The notes below the pieces were generated by a model that had not been told where the DNA came from, did not search any database, and worked only from the letters and a program-made list of their open reading frames with translations. A stretch of DNA of 64,000 bases from Hoyosella subflava DQS3-9A1 (GTDB lineage: Bacteria > Actinomycetota > Actinomycetes > Mycobacteriales > Mycobacteriaceae): NCBI RefSeq assembly GCF_000214175.1, contig NC_015564.1:2356001-2420000 (forward strand), in the 5' to 3' direction. Every line of letters begins with the position of its first letter. Position 1 is the stretch's first letter. Shown here piece by piece: positions 54,481 to 63,289 of this stretch. Position numbers and translations under genes: made by a program.

Positions 54481-56868
54481 TCACGCGCCGACGTACGCGG
54501 CAAGGTGCTCGCCTGTGAGGGTTGATCGAGCATCAACGAGTTCCCGCGGTGTCCCTTCGAAGACGATCCGGCCGCCATCGTGCCCCGCTCCCGGTCCCAG
54601 GTCGATGATCCAGTCCGCATGCGCCATCACGGCCTGATGGTGTTCTATGACAATCACTGACTTGCCCGCGTCAACGAGCCGGTCAAGCAGGCTCAGCAGT
54701 TGCTCGACATCAGCGAGGTGCAGGCCCGTGGTGGGCTCATCGAGAATGTAGATTCCGCCTTTTTCACCCATGTGGGTGGCGAGCTTGAGGCGCTGCCGCT
54801 CGCCGCCCGACAGCGTGGTGAGTGGCTGTCCGAGGCTGAGATAGCCGAGTCCTACCTGCTCCATCCGTTCGAGGATCTTATGCGCCGCAGGGGTGCGTGC
54901 CTCGCCATCACCAAAGAACTCCTCAGCTTCAGTCACCGGCATCGCAAGCACTTCAGCGATGTTCCGCCCGCCCAGTGTGTACTCCAGGACCGACGCCTGG
55001 AACCGCTTCCCCTCGCACTCTTCGCAGGGTGATTCGACAGTGGCCATCACTCCGAGTTCTGTGTAGATGACACCGGCGCCGTTGCAGGTGGGGCACGCGC
55101 CTTCGGAGTTCGCGCTGAAGAGGGCAGGCCTCACGCCGTTGGCTTTAGCGAACGCTTTACGGATGGGTTCTAGCAGCCCGGTGTAGGTTGCGGGGTTGCT
55201 GCGTCGTGACCCCTTGATCGCTGTCTGGTCAACTGTCACCACCCCATCGCGGCCTGAGACTGACCCATGGATCAGGGAGCTCTTCCCGGAACCCGCCACA
55301 CCCGTGACCACGCACAGCACCCCGAGCGGAACGTCGACGTCGACGTCGTGAAGGTTGTGGGTGGACGCGCCGCGAATCTCGAGCGTGCCGGAAGCCGAAC
55401 GCACGGCGTCCTTGAGAGTTGCCCGATCGTCGAGGTGGCGGCCGGTGAGAGTATCGCTGGCCCGCAGTCCGTCCACCGTGCCCTCAAACACCACCTCACC
55501 GCCAGCAGTACCGGCGTGCGGGCCGAGGTCGACGACATGGTCGGCAATAGCGATGGCTTCGGGCTTGTGCTCGACGACGAGGACGGTGTTGCCCTTGTCG
55601 CGCAACCTCAGCAGCAGGTCGTTCATCCGCTGGATGTCGTGCGGGTGCAGTCCGATCGTCGGCTCGTCGAATACGTAGGTGACGTCAGTGAGGGAGGATC
55701 CGAGGTGCCGGATCATCTTGACGCGTTGCGCCTCGCCTCCCGAAAGTGTGCCCGACGGTCTCTCGAGGGAGAGGTAACCGAGCCCGATTTCGACGAACGA
55801 TTCGAGGGTGTCCCCTAGCGCCGTCACGAGCGGCGCCACGGAGGGTTCGTTCAGGCTGCGGACCCACACGGCGAGGTCGTTGATCTGCATCGCGCACGCA
55901 TCAGCGATGCTGAGCCCGTTGATCTTCGACGATCGGGCCAGCTCGCTCAGTCGCGTGCCGTCGCACTCTGGGCAGGTGGTGAAGGTGACAGCCCTGTCGA
56001 CGAAGGCCCGGATGTGGGGCTGCATCGCTTCCCGGTCTTTGGAAAGGAAGGACTTCTGAATTCGCGGAATCAGGCCCTCGTACGTGACGTTCACGCCGTC
56101 GACTTTGATCTTGGTGGGTTCTTTGTACAGGAGGGCTGAGCGCTCCCTCTTAGTGAAGTTGCGGATCGGCTTGTCCGGGTCGAAGAACCCGCAGCCGCGG
56201 AAGATGCGGCCGTACCACCCGTCCATGCTGTAGTTGGGGATTGTCAGCGCACCCTCGTTAAGCGAGAGACTCTCGTCGTAGAGGGCGGAAAGATCGAAGT
56301 CGGTGACCTTCCCTCGGCCTTCGCAGCGGGCACACATGCCGCCGGTGACACTGAATGTGCGGCGCTCTTTTACCGTCTCGCCGCCTTTTTCGAGGGTCAC
56401 TGCGCCAGCCCCGCTGATCGACGCGACGTTGAAGGAGAACGCTTGCGGAGAGCCGATGTGAGGCTGTCCGCGTCTGCTGAAGAGGATGCGCAGCATCGCG
56501 TTGGCGTCAGTGACGGTGCCGACTGTCGAGCGGGGGTTTGCGCCCATTCGCTCTTGGTCAACGATGATCGCAGTGGTCAGTCCGTCGAGCACGTCGACCT
56601 CGGGCCGCCCCAGCGTCGGCATGAACCCCTGCACGAATGCGCTGTACGTTTCGTTGATCATTCGCTGGGATTCTGCTGCGATTGTGCTGAACACCAAAGA
56701 ACTTTTGCCCGAACCTGAGACGCCGGTGAACACCGTGAGTCGCCGCTTCGGGATCTCGACGCTGATGTCTTTGAGATTGTTTTCCCGCGCACCGTGCACG
56801 CGGATCAGGTCGTGGCTGTCGGCAGCGTGCCGCGCGGGCGGTTCTGACATTTCAGTGGTGATGCTCAT
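54481..56868 (-). CDS. UvrA-like ABC ATPase, short form (drug-resistance type)
   Basis: 795 residues from the ATG at 56866-56868 (GGGAGG upstream). Two ABC modules: Walker A GVSGSGKSSLVF and GVAGSGKSSLIH, signatures TLSGGEAQRVKM and TLSGGERQRLKL, and Walker B YVFDEPTIGLHPHD and YILDEPTTGLHLAD. CxxC zinc pairs are CARCEGRGK, CPECDGTR, CPTCNGAG and CEECEGKR. It is about 150 residues shorter than housekeeping UvrA because the UvrB-binding insertion after the first Walker A region is missing. Such forms are often self-resistance or drug-tolerance factors. It is third in an operon after AraC and VOC genes. Confidence 0.92.
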   Translation of the reverse strand: MSITTEMSEPPARHAADSHDLIRVHGARENNLKDISVEIPKRRLTVFTGVSGSGKSSLVFSTIAAESQRMINETYSAFVQGFMPTLGRPEVDVLDGLTTAIIVDQERMGANPRSTVGTVTDANAMLRILFSRRGQPHIGSPQAFSFNVASISGAGAVTLEKGGETVKERRTFSVTGGMCARCEGRGKVTDFDLSALYDESLSLNEGALTIPNYSMDGWYGRIFRGCGFFDPDKPIRNFTKRERSALLYKEPTKIKVDGVNVTYEGLIPRIQKSFLSKDREAMQPHIRAFVDRAVTFTTCPECDGTRLSELARSSKINGLSIADACAMQINDLAVWVRSLNEPSVAPLVTALGDTLESFVEIGLGYLSLERPSGTLSGGEAQRVKMIRHLGSSLTDVTYVFDEPTIGLHPHDIQRMNDLLLRLRDKGNTVLVVEHKPEAIAIADHVVDLGPHAGTAGGEVVFEGTVDGLRASDTLTGRHLDDRATLKDAVRSASGTLEIRGASTHNLHDVDVDVPLGVLCVVTGVAGSGKSSLIHGSVSGRDGVVTVDQTAIKGSRRSNPATYTGLLEPIRKAFAKANGVRPALFSANSEGACPTCNGAGVIYTELGVMATVESPCEECEGKRFQASVLEYTLGGRNIAEVLAMPVTEAEEFFGDGEARTPAAHKILERMEQVGLGYLSLGQPLTTLSGGERQRLKLATHMGEKGGIYILDEPTTGLHLADVEQLLSLLDRLVDAGKSVIVIEHHQAVMAHADWIIDLGPGAGHDGGRIVFEGTPRELVDARSTLTGEHLAAYVGA

Positions 56869-56927
56869 AGTGCCTCCCTCTGGAACGCGATGCGGCCTGC
56901 GCGGTCTCCGCTGCGTCACCTGCTCGA

Positions 56928-57338
56928 TCAGTGAACTTCCTGGATGCGGACGGTGTTACCGGCGGGATCGCGGAACGCGCAGTCGCGGGTGCCCCACGGC
57001 TGGTCTGTGGGCTCCTGCATTACTTCCGCGCCGCTTGCCTGAACTTTCTCGAAGGTGCCGTTGACGTCTGTGGTCGCCAGCATGATCGCACCGAATGTGC
57101 CTTTTGCCATCATCTCGGAGATGGTGCGGCGTTCCTCCTCGGTAATGCCGGGGTCGGCGGCGGGCGGAGTCAAGACGATGTTCATGTCGGGCCGCTGCGG
57201 GGGGCCGACGGTGATCCAGCGCATTCCGTTGTACCCGACGTCTTTACGGACCTCGAAGCCGAGGGCGTCACAGTAGAACGCCAGCGAGGCGTCAGGATCG
57301 GTGTGGGGAAGAAAACTTGCGTTGATTGTGATGTCCAT
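56928..57338 (-). CDS. VOC family protein
   Basis: 136 residues from the ATG at 57336-57338. A VOC fold: INASFLPHTDPDASLAFYCD, ALGFEVRKDVGYNGMRWITV and the end WGTRDCAFRDPAGNTVRIQE with a likely Glu metal ligand. It could be a binding or detoxifying protein of the bleomycin-resistance or glyoxalase kind. It lies 5 bp after the AraC gene and 59 bp before the UvrA-like gene, all on one strand. Confidence 0.9.
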   Translation of the reverse strand: MDITINASFLPHTDPDASLAFYCDALGFEVRKDVGYNGMRWITVGPPQRPDMNIVLTPPAADPGITEEERRTISEMMAKGTFGAIMLATTDVNGTFEKVQASGAEVMQEPTDQPWGTRDCAFRDPAGNTVRIQEVH

Positions 57339-57343
57339 GGCAG

Positions 57344-57793
57344 TCACTTTAAGTTCGCCGGCGACACCCTCGCTTCTTGATTCCTGATCGGTCTGCTGAC
57401 TTGTTTCGCGACGCATGACGGAATCCCCGCGGTCTCGGTTGCCGCTTCTCGCCGATAAACACTCGGCGGCACGCCGACTAGTTCCGTGAATCGCGTGCTG
57501 AAAGTTCCCAGTGACTGACAGCCAACTGCGAAGCAGACCTCGGTGACGCTGAGGTCGCCACGGCGAAGAAAAGCCATTGCCCGCTCGATACGCCGTGTCA
57601 TCAGGTAGGAATACGGCGATTCGCCATACGCGGCCCGGAACTGCCGACTGAGGTGGCCTGCCGACATGTGGACATCGCGGGCAAGCGCTTCCACGTCAAG
57701 GGGCTGCGCGTATTCCCGGTCGATCCGGTCGCGAACGCGTCGCAGCAGCGCGAGGTCTCGCAAGTACTGCGCCGAGGCAGGTGTGCTCGTCAC
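57344..57793 (-). CDS. AraC family transcriptional regulator (HTH only)
   Basis: 149 residues from a GTG at 57793. It is mainly the double HTH: VRDRIDREYAQPLDVEALAR, DVHMSAGHLSRQFRAAYGES and CFAVGCQSLGTFSTRFTEL. There is no ligand-binding domain, as in small SoxS/Rob-like proteins whose abundance sets the output. It is the first gene of the AraC-VOC-UvrA-like unit and presumably its activator. Confidence 0.9.
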   Translation of the reverse strand: MTSTPASAQYLRDLALLRRVRDRIDREYAQPLDVEALARDVHMSAGHLSRQFRAAYGESPYSYLMTRRIERAMAFLRRGDLSVTEVCFAVGCQSLGTFSTRFTELVGVPPSVYRREAATETAGIPSCVAKQVSRPIRNQEARVSPANLK

Positions 57794-57911
57794 TCGTGAA
57801 TCGTCCCATGTCCTCGCGCGCGTTGCCTAGCTTTGTCGCGCCGGACATCCTTCGGACCGACCGCATAATCGTGGCTAGTCCAAGTTTCGCCAGAAAATTG
57901 TTGTGATGGGA

Positions 57912-57938
57912 TGTCGAGAACCCCCACACAGCTTCGTC
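57912..57938 (+). promoter_or_regulatory. ECF42-type promoter (TGTCGA-N17-CGTC)
   Basis: TGTCGA at 57912-57917 and CGTC at 57935-57938 with a 17-bp spacer, 47 bp before the DGPF gene start. This fits the ECF42 motif I recall (TGTCGA in the -35, CGA/TC in the -10), and the second gene of the unit encodes an ECF42 sigma factor. Confidence 0.7.
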
Positions 57939-57985
57939 CCTGGGGTGAACGCGGCCACAATGGGCCGTACCGCACTAAGGAGAAC

Positions 57986-58396
57986 ATGATGGCCAAGTAC
58001 CTGCTGCTGAAGCATTACCGTGGCGCGCCGGCGCCGGTCAATGACGTGCCGATGGACCAGTGGACGCCAGATGAAGTGGCAGCCCACGTGCAGTACATGC
58101 AGGACTTCGCCGACCGGCTCGAGGGCACGGGCGAGTTCGTCGACGGCCAGGCGTTGTCCCCGGAGGGTACGTTCGTCCGCTATGACGGTGACGGGCGGCC
58201 GCCTGTCACTGACGGCCCGTTCGCTGAGACCAAGGACTTGATCGCCGGCTGGATGGTGATCGACGTCGAGAGTTACGAGCGGGCGGTCGAACTGGCTGGC
58301 GAGTTGTCGGCGGCCCCGGGTGCCGGTGGGAAACCGATCCACGAATGGCTCGAGGTGCGCCCGTTTCTGGCCGCGCCGCCGACCATTACGGAGTGA
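57986..58396 (+). CDS. YCII-related DGPF domain protein
   Basis: 136 residues from the ATG at 57986 (AAGGAG upstream), opening MMAKYLLLKHYRGAPAP. The family hallmark DGPF is present in VTDGPFAETKDLIAGWMVID. DGPF proteins are the standard partners and likely targets of ECF42 sigma factors. Biochemical function is unknown. It is first in the unit, 6 bp before the sigma gene. Confidence 0.92.
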   Translation: MMAKYLLLKHYRGAPAPVNDVPMDQWTPDEVAAHVQYMQDFADRLEGTGEFVDGQALSPEGTFVRYDGDGRPPVTDGPFAETKDLIAGWMVIDVESYERAVELAGELSAAPGAGGKPIHEWLEVRPFLAAPPTITE

Positions 58397-58402
58397 CGGT
58401 CG

Positions 58403-59557
58403 GTGGACGAGACCCTGCTACGGGCCCTCACTCCCGCTGTGATCGGCGTCCTCGTCCACCGCGGAGCTGACTTCGCGGCGGCCGAGGACGCCATGCAGGA
58501 CGCCCTGGTGGAGGCCTTGCGGGTATGGCCGGGCAATCCGCCTCGCGACCCCAAGGGCTGGCTGGTCGCAGTTGCCTGGCGTAAGTTTGTCGACGCCGCT
58601 CGCGCCGGTACCTCTAGGCGGCGGCGCGAGGTGCTCGTTGAGGGTCAGCCCAGCCCGGTCCCGGGCGCAGCGGCAGACGACACGCTTCAGCTGTACTTTC
58701 TGTGCGCACACCCATCCCTCACTCCCGCTTCGGCGGTCGCACTGACGCTTCGTGCGGTCGGCGGCCTGACTACGCGTCAGATCGCGCAGGCCTACCTCGT
58801 GCCAGAGGCGACGATGGCCCAGCGCATCAGCCGGGCGAAACGGACCGTCGCGGGCGTCCGGTTCAACCAGCCTGGCGACGTCGCTACCGTGCTGCGCGTG
58901 CTCTACCTGGTGTTCAACGAGGGGTACTCCGGAGACGTCGACCTCGCTGCCGAGGCAATCCGGCTCACCCGGCAAGTGGCAGCAATGACGAACCACGAGG
59001 AGGTGGCCGGACTGCTCGCGCTCATGCTGCTGCACCACGCACGGCGCCCGGCACGCACACGCTCGGACGGCAGCCTCGTACCTCTTGCCGAGCAGGACCG
59101 AAGCCTATGGGACACACGGATGATCGCGGAGGGCGTCGACGTGCTCCAGGCGGCTCTGAACCGCGACAGGCTTGGCGAATTCCAGGCTCAGGCCGCCATC
59201 GCTGCACTCCACGCTGACGCCCAGACTGCCGAGGAGACTGACTGGGTGCAGATTGTTGAGTGGTATGACGAACTGGTGCGTCTCACCGGCAGTCCAGTGG
59301 CCCGCCTCAACCGGGCTGTGGCGGTCGGCGAGGCGGACGGACCACGCGCAGGGCTGGCCGCCCTTGCGGAACTCGACCCCGCCCTTCCTCGCTACAACGC
59401 TGTAGCGGCGTATCTGCACGAGCGCGACGGTGATCCCGTGACCGCGGCACGGCTCTATGCGGGAGCTGCTCGGCTGGCCTCCAGCGTCGCCGAACGCGAC
59501 TACCTCACGCGGCAGGCCGCGCGGCTCAACGCACAGCACATACAGTTGGGACCGTGA
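58403..59557 (+). CDS. ECF42 RNA polymerase sigma factor with TPR-like C-terminal domain (DUF6596)
   Basis: 384 residues from a GTG start. Sigma region 2 is FAAAEDAMQDALVEALRVWP, with PRDPKGWLVAVAWRKFVDAA; region 4 is GLTTRQIAQAYLVPEATMAQ with RISRAKRTV. The 200-residue C-terminus (VLYLVFNEGYSGDVDLAAEA, RMIAEGVDVLQAALN, then VEWYDELVRLTGSPVARLNR) is the TPR-like extension that controls the sigma factor in this group. It is co-transcribed with the DGPF gene and overlaps the next gene by GTGA. Confidence 0.93.
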   Translation: MDETLLRALTPAVIGVLVHRGADFAAAEDAMQDALVEALRVWPGNPPRDPKGWLVAVAWRKFVDAARAGTSRRRREVLVEGQPSPVPGAAADDTLQLYFLCAHPSLTPASAVALTLRAVGGLTTRQIAQAYLVPEATMAQRISRAKRTVAGVRFNQPGDVATVLRVLYLVFNEGYSGDVDLAAEAIRLTRQVAAMTNHEEVAGLLALMLLHHARRPARTRSDGSLVPLAEQDRSLWDTRMIAEGVDVLQAALNRDRLGEFQAQAAIAALHADAQTAEETDWVQIVEWYDELVRLTGSPVARLNRAVAVGEADGPRAGLAALAELDPALPRYNAVAAYLHERDGDPVTAARLYAGAARLASSVAERDYLTRQAARLNAQHIQLGP

Positions 59558-59886
59558 GTACGCCACGAGACCCGTCCAGAGCGCAAGCACCTGGCAGATC
59601 GAAAGCTCTCACAGCCACAGGCCACGCGAGCCAGGCCATTGCCGGGTTCGTTGCGGGCGCATTCGTGTGGGCAGGCCTCTTCCGTGGGATGTACCTGCTT
59701 GACGTGTGGGTTCCGTGGTACCTGATGCTGGTGGCCCCACTAGTCGTCGCGGCAGCCGGAGTGTACGCGGCGAGACGTTCTACGGCGCGAATCAACACAG
59801 CCGCGTGGGCGTTCCTCGCGGGGACCCTCGGTTGGACGCTAGCAGCGAGCGGGGCTGTGCTGGCGCTAATGCTGGCCGTCTCGTGA
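59554..59886 (+). CDS. Small membrane protein, third gene of the ECF42 unit
   Basis: 110 residues, starting with a GTG overlapping the sigma stop (GTGA). A polar N-terminal 25 residues are followed by three membrane helices (IAGFVAGAFVWAGLFRGMYL, YLMLVAPLVVAAAGVYA, AFLAGTLGWTLAASGAVLAL). No family was recognised. The tight coupling suggests it belongs to the ECF42 response. Confidence 0.75.
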   Translation: MSTPRDPSRAQAPGRSKALTATGHASQAIAGFVAGAFVWAGLFRGMYLLDVWVPWYLMLVAPLVVAAAGVYAARRSTARINTAAWAFLAGTLGWTLAASGAVLALMLAVS

Positions 59887-59983
59887 ATCGTGCGGAGACC
59901 GGGACTCCAAGTGGCGGATTGCTTCACAGAATCTCCACACGGCGTGCCCATAACCTGCAGGCGCGCGCGCATACGCTCTCGGT

Positions 59984-60670
59984 ATGACGATTTCGACCAT
60001 CCTCGTCGTTGAGGATGACCCCACGATCAGTCAGGCCTTAGCGGATCGCCTCACGGCGGAAGGTTTCCGTGTCATTCAAGCGTTCGACGGCCCTGCAGCG
60101 GTGCTGGCGCACGATGCTCATGAGCCGGACGTCGTCGTGTTAGACGTCATGCTTCCGGGGTTCGATGGGCTCGAGGTCTGCCGGCGGATTCAGGCGGCGC
60201 GGCCGGTTCCGGTGCTGATGCTGACTGCCCGTGATGCGGAGACCGATCTTCTGGTTGGCCTCGGCGTGGGGGCCGATGATTACGTGACGAAGCCCTTCCG
60301 GATGCGCGAACTCGTGGCGCGGGTGAACGCACTGCTGCGCCGCGTGGAAAGAGCGCGCGAACTTGCCGCAAGCGGCGCGAGCCGGATTTCTTTCGATGCC
60401 CTCACCCTCGACCGCAGTACCCGCGAAGTGACGATCGACGGTGCAAGGGTGCACCTCACGCCGATCGAGTTCGACCTCCTTGCTTTGCTCGCGGAGCAAC
60501 CGGGCAAGGTTCATTCACATGACGATTTGATGCGCGAGGTGTGGGGATGGCCTGACTCGTCGGGCACTCGGACGCTGGCTAGTCACGTCAAAACGTTGCG
60601 TGCGAAGATCGGGGCCCACCGCGTCCGGACTGTGCACGGGGTCGGCTATGCGCTGGCGGTGGCACAGTGA
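59984..60670 (+). CDS. OmpR-family response regulator
   Basis: 228 residues. The receiver begins ILVVEDDPTISQALADRL, with phospho-acceptor Asp in VVVLDVMLPGFDGLEV and DDYVTKPF carrying the conserved Lys. The C-terminal winged helix (Trans_reg_C) contains LTPIEFDLLALLAEQPGKV and RTLASHVKTLRAKIGAHRV. It overlaps its kinase gene by 4 bp (GTGA). Target genes are unknown; the molybdate genes downstream are candidates only by position. Confidence 0.93.
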   Translation: MTISTILVVEDDPTISQALADRLTAEGFRVIQAFDGPAAVLAHDAHEPDVVVLDVMLPGFDGLEVCRRIQAARPVPVLMLTARDAETDLLVGLGVGADDYVTKPFRMRELVARVNALLRRVERARELAASGASRISFDALTLDRSTREVTIDGARVHLTPIEFDLLALLAEQPGKVHSHDDLMREVWGWPDSSGTRTLASHVKTLRAKIGAHRVRTVHGVGYALAVAQ

Positions 60671-63246
60671 ACCCGGACCGGCCGCTCGACGGTTTCCGCT
60701 CGATCAAGGTCAAGCTAGGAATTCTCGTCGCATCGAGCGTTGTTGCCGCAGTGCTCGTTTCTGAGGCAGGCAGCCGGGCCGGTGTCCCAGCTTGGCTGAC
60801 AATGCCGGTCACAGTGGCTGTCGCGCTTGCGGTGACGCAATGGCTGGCCCGCGGTATGACTTCGCCGTTGCGCGAGATGACGGCCGCAGCATCCGTAATG
60901 GCGACGGGTGACTACTCCAGCCGAGTCACGACGACGTCACGGGACGAAGTCGGCGAACTTGCCCGGGCTTTCAATACGATGGCAGCGGACCTTTCGGCTT
61001 CTGACCAGCAGCGGCGTCAGCTTGTGGCGACAGTTTCGCATGAATTGCGCACCCCGTTGACCGCCCAGCAAGCGTTGCTGGAGAACCTGGTTGACGGGGT
61101 CATCTCGCCGGACTCGGAAAGCCTGCGGACAGCTCTCGCCCAAGCTGAGCGCCTCAGCGCGCTCGTATCCGATCTGCTCGATTTGAGTCGAGTTGACGGT
61201 GGAGTCACGCCGTTGACTCTCTCCCGCATTGATCTCGCGGAGCTCATCGATCAGGGAGTCCGCGAAGCGAACGCCGCAGGTGCGGACCGGCGGTACATTC
61301 GGTTTGACGTGTCCGTAGACGCTGCCCAAGCGGAGATCTACGCCGATGCTGGCCGCCTGGCTCAGGTGATCGCGAACCTGCTCGACAACGCAGTACGGCA
61401 CTCACCGGTCGGAGGCACCGTCACCGTACGTGGCGGCGCCCTCGACACCCAGCGGTGGGCGCTCGAAGTATTCGACGAGGGGCCCGGCATTCCCGCTGAC
61501 CGCGCTGAGAGTGTCTTCACGCGGTTCGGCTCATGGAGTGACTCCGGCGGCGGTACCGGACTTGGTCTGGCGATCGCCAGCTGGGTGTGCGAACTCCACG
61601 GCGGATCGATTTCAGTGCTTCCCGCCGATTCGGGTGCACACCTGCGAGCCGTCCTTCCGACCGTGCCCTCCCCTGCCTCTGTCTCAGAACCCACGAAAGA
61701 GAATTCCGTGCCCCACGCAAGTTCAGCGGCTGTGGCCGAACCACCGCCAGCCCGAAGTTCAGCCCCGACGCCCCCTGCGGACTCGCCAGTCGCCCAATTG
61801 TTTGGAAATGCCTGGCCAGAACGCAATCAGAAAGCGCGTCCCGACCTCGTCCTGGGGTGTGTGGGTGTCGGCGTGCTCGCTGCCCTGATCCTGCCGGAAC
61901 GCAACAACATCGGCCTTGGAGCGCTGCTCGTACTTTTTGTCTGTGGCGGCGTGGTGTTTGCCGCGTCCGTGCGCAAACGCGCGCCCTGGACGATGGCACT
62001 CGCACTGGTTAGCGCTGGTTTGGGGTCATTGCTGGTTCTGCGCGATGCCGACTGGTTGTCCGTGCTCGCAGTGCTCATCGTGGTGGTTCTGACTATGTCT
62101 GCGCTCACAGGAGCACGCGCTGTTGCTGCGACAGTGCTTGCGGCGGCCTCCTGGCCGGTTGCGGCTCTCCGGGGGCTCCCGTTGCTCGGCCGTTCGATGT
62201 CTGCATTGTCGCGTCATTCGATCATCTGGCCGGTGCTCCGCACGGTCGTGATTTCGGTTGCGGCCCTGGTGATCTTCGGCGGGCTCTTCGCTTCCGGAGA
62301 TGCGATTTTTGGTTCGTGGGCGGACCAGCTCATCCCGGATGTGAACGCGGACGGCTTTGTCTACCGATCATTCGTTGGATTCTTCGTCGGCGGCACTGTA
62401 CTCGCCGCAACATATGTCGCGATCAATCCTCCGCCTGTCAACAACACGGCGATGACGTCAGGCAGACCAGTGCACCGCCGGTTTGAATGGCTCGTCCCGC
62501 TGGGTCTGGTGATCGCCATCTTCGGTGTTTTCCTCGCGGCACAAGCGTCCGCGATGTGGGGTGGCCACGACTATGTTCAGCGGACTACCGGACTCACGTA
62601 CGCCGAGTACGTGCATCAGGGGTTCGGTCAGCTTGTCGCGGTGACATTCCTGACGCTCGTCACCGTTGCGCTTGCGGCCAGGAAAGCTCCGCGAGTGACG
62701 GCGAATGACCGCCTTCTGCTGAATGTCTCGCTGGGGCTCCTCTGTGTACTTGCACTTGCTGTTGTCGGTTCAGCACTGCTGCGAATGTATGTGTACCAGG
62801 AGGCGTACGGATTCACCGTGTTGCGTGTACTTGTTATCGCCTTCGAATTCTGGATGGGTCTACTGCTCGTGTTCGTGCTCACGGCCGGAATCGTGCGCCA
62901 CGGGCGCTGGATTCCCCGCGGCGCGCTGCTCTCGGCTGCACTTTTCATCCTGGCGATCGGCCTGATCAACCCCGAAGCCTTCGTGGCTCAGCGGAACATT
63001 GACCGTTACAACGAGACTGGAAAGATCGACACCCACTATTTGCGCAGACTGGGCCCCGACGCCACCCCCGCCATCGTTGCAGGGCTCCCCCGTGAGCTTG
63101 CCACGTGCATTGTCAGTGCTCCGCCGAACTTGTCGGATGACGTTCTCGAGTGGAATCTGGGGCGTGCACGGGCCGCCGCAGCAGCGCAGGGGCTTGATCC
63201 AAGTCAGACAACAGGGTGCGACAGCTGGTTATTAGACCAGTCCTAG
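60667..63246 (+). CDS. Sensor histidine kinase fused to a DUF4173-like membrane domain
   Basis: 859 residues, starting with a GTG inside the regulator stop. Residues about 15-60 hold two membrane helices, then HAMP (TSPLREMTAAASVMATGDYS), HisKA with phospho-acceptor His in ATVSHELRTPLTAQQALLEN, and HATPase_c (IANLLDNAVRHSP, GGGTGLGLAIASWVCELHGG). After a Pro/Ala/Ser-rich linker (about 330-370) comes a separate block of about 11-12 membrane helices (about 385-780) resembling DUF4173/DUF4153: VVISVAALVIFGGLFASGDA, FEWLVPLGLVIAIFGVFLAA, AEYVHQGFGQL. A soluble tail follows. DUF4173 proteins are usually separate; here the domain is C-terminal to the catalytic core. Confidence 0.9.
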   Translation: MNPDRPLDGFRSIKVKLGILVASSVVAAVLVSEAGSRAGVPAWLTMPVTVAVALAVTQWLARGMTSPLREMTAAASVMATGDYSSRVTTTSRDEVGELARAFNTMAADLSASDQQRRQLVATVSHELRTPLTAQQALLENLVDGVISPDSESLRTALAQAERLSALVSDLLDLSRVDGGVTPLTLSRIDLAELIDQGVREANAAGADRRYIRFDVSVDAAQAEIYADAGRLAQVIANLLDNAVRHSPVGGTVTVRGGALDTQRWALEVFDEGPGIPADRAESVFTRFGSWSDSGGGTGLGLAIASWVCELHGGSISVLPADSGAHLRAVLPTVPSPASVSEPTKENSVPHASSAAVAEPPPARSSAPTPPADSPVAQLFGNAWPERNQKARPDLVLGCVGVGVLAALILPERNNIGLGALLVLFVCGGVVFAASVRKRAPWTMALALVSAGLGSLLVLRDADWLSVLAVLIVVVLTMSALTGARAVAATVLAAASWPVAALRGLPLLGRSMSALSRHSIIWPVLRTVVISVAALVIFGGLFASGDAIFGSWADQLIPDVNADGFVYRSFVGFFVGGTVLAATYVAINPPPVNNTAMTSGRPVHRRFEWLVPLGLVIAIFGVFLAAQASAMWGGHDYVQRTTGLTYAEYVHQGFGQLVAVTFLTLVTVALAARKAPRVTANDRLLLNVSLGLLCVLALAVVGSALLRMYVYQEAYGFTVLRVLVIAFEFWMGLLLVFVLTAGIVRHGRWIPRGALLSAALFILAIGLINPEAFVAQRNIDRYNETGKIDTHYLRRLGPDATPAIVAGLPRELATCIVSAPPNLSDDVLEWNLGRARAAAAAQGLDPSQTTGCDSWLLDQS

Positions 63247-63265
63247 TATTCGGGTTCCAGCAGCC

Positions 63266-63285
63266 TATAATTCCGCTATTGCGGT
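63266..63285 (+). promoter_or_regulatory. Candidate promoter and dyad before the HTH-TOBE gene
   Basis: A perfect -10 TATAAT at 63266-63271 lies 18 bp before the HTH-TOBE ATG; the -35 region is weak. Just downstream, CCGC-TATT-GCGG (63273-63284) forms a small dyad between the -10 and the start, a plausible autoregulatory site. With no ribosome site visible, translation may be nearly leaderless. Confidence 0.45.
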
Positions 63286-63289
63286 ATGT

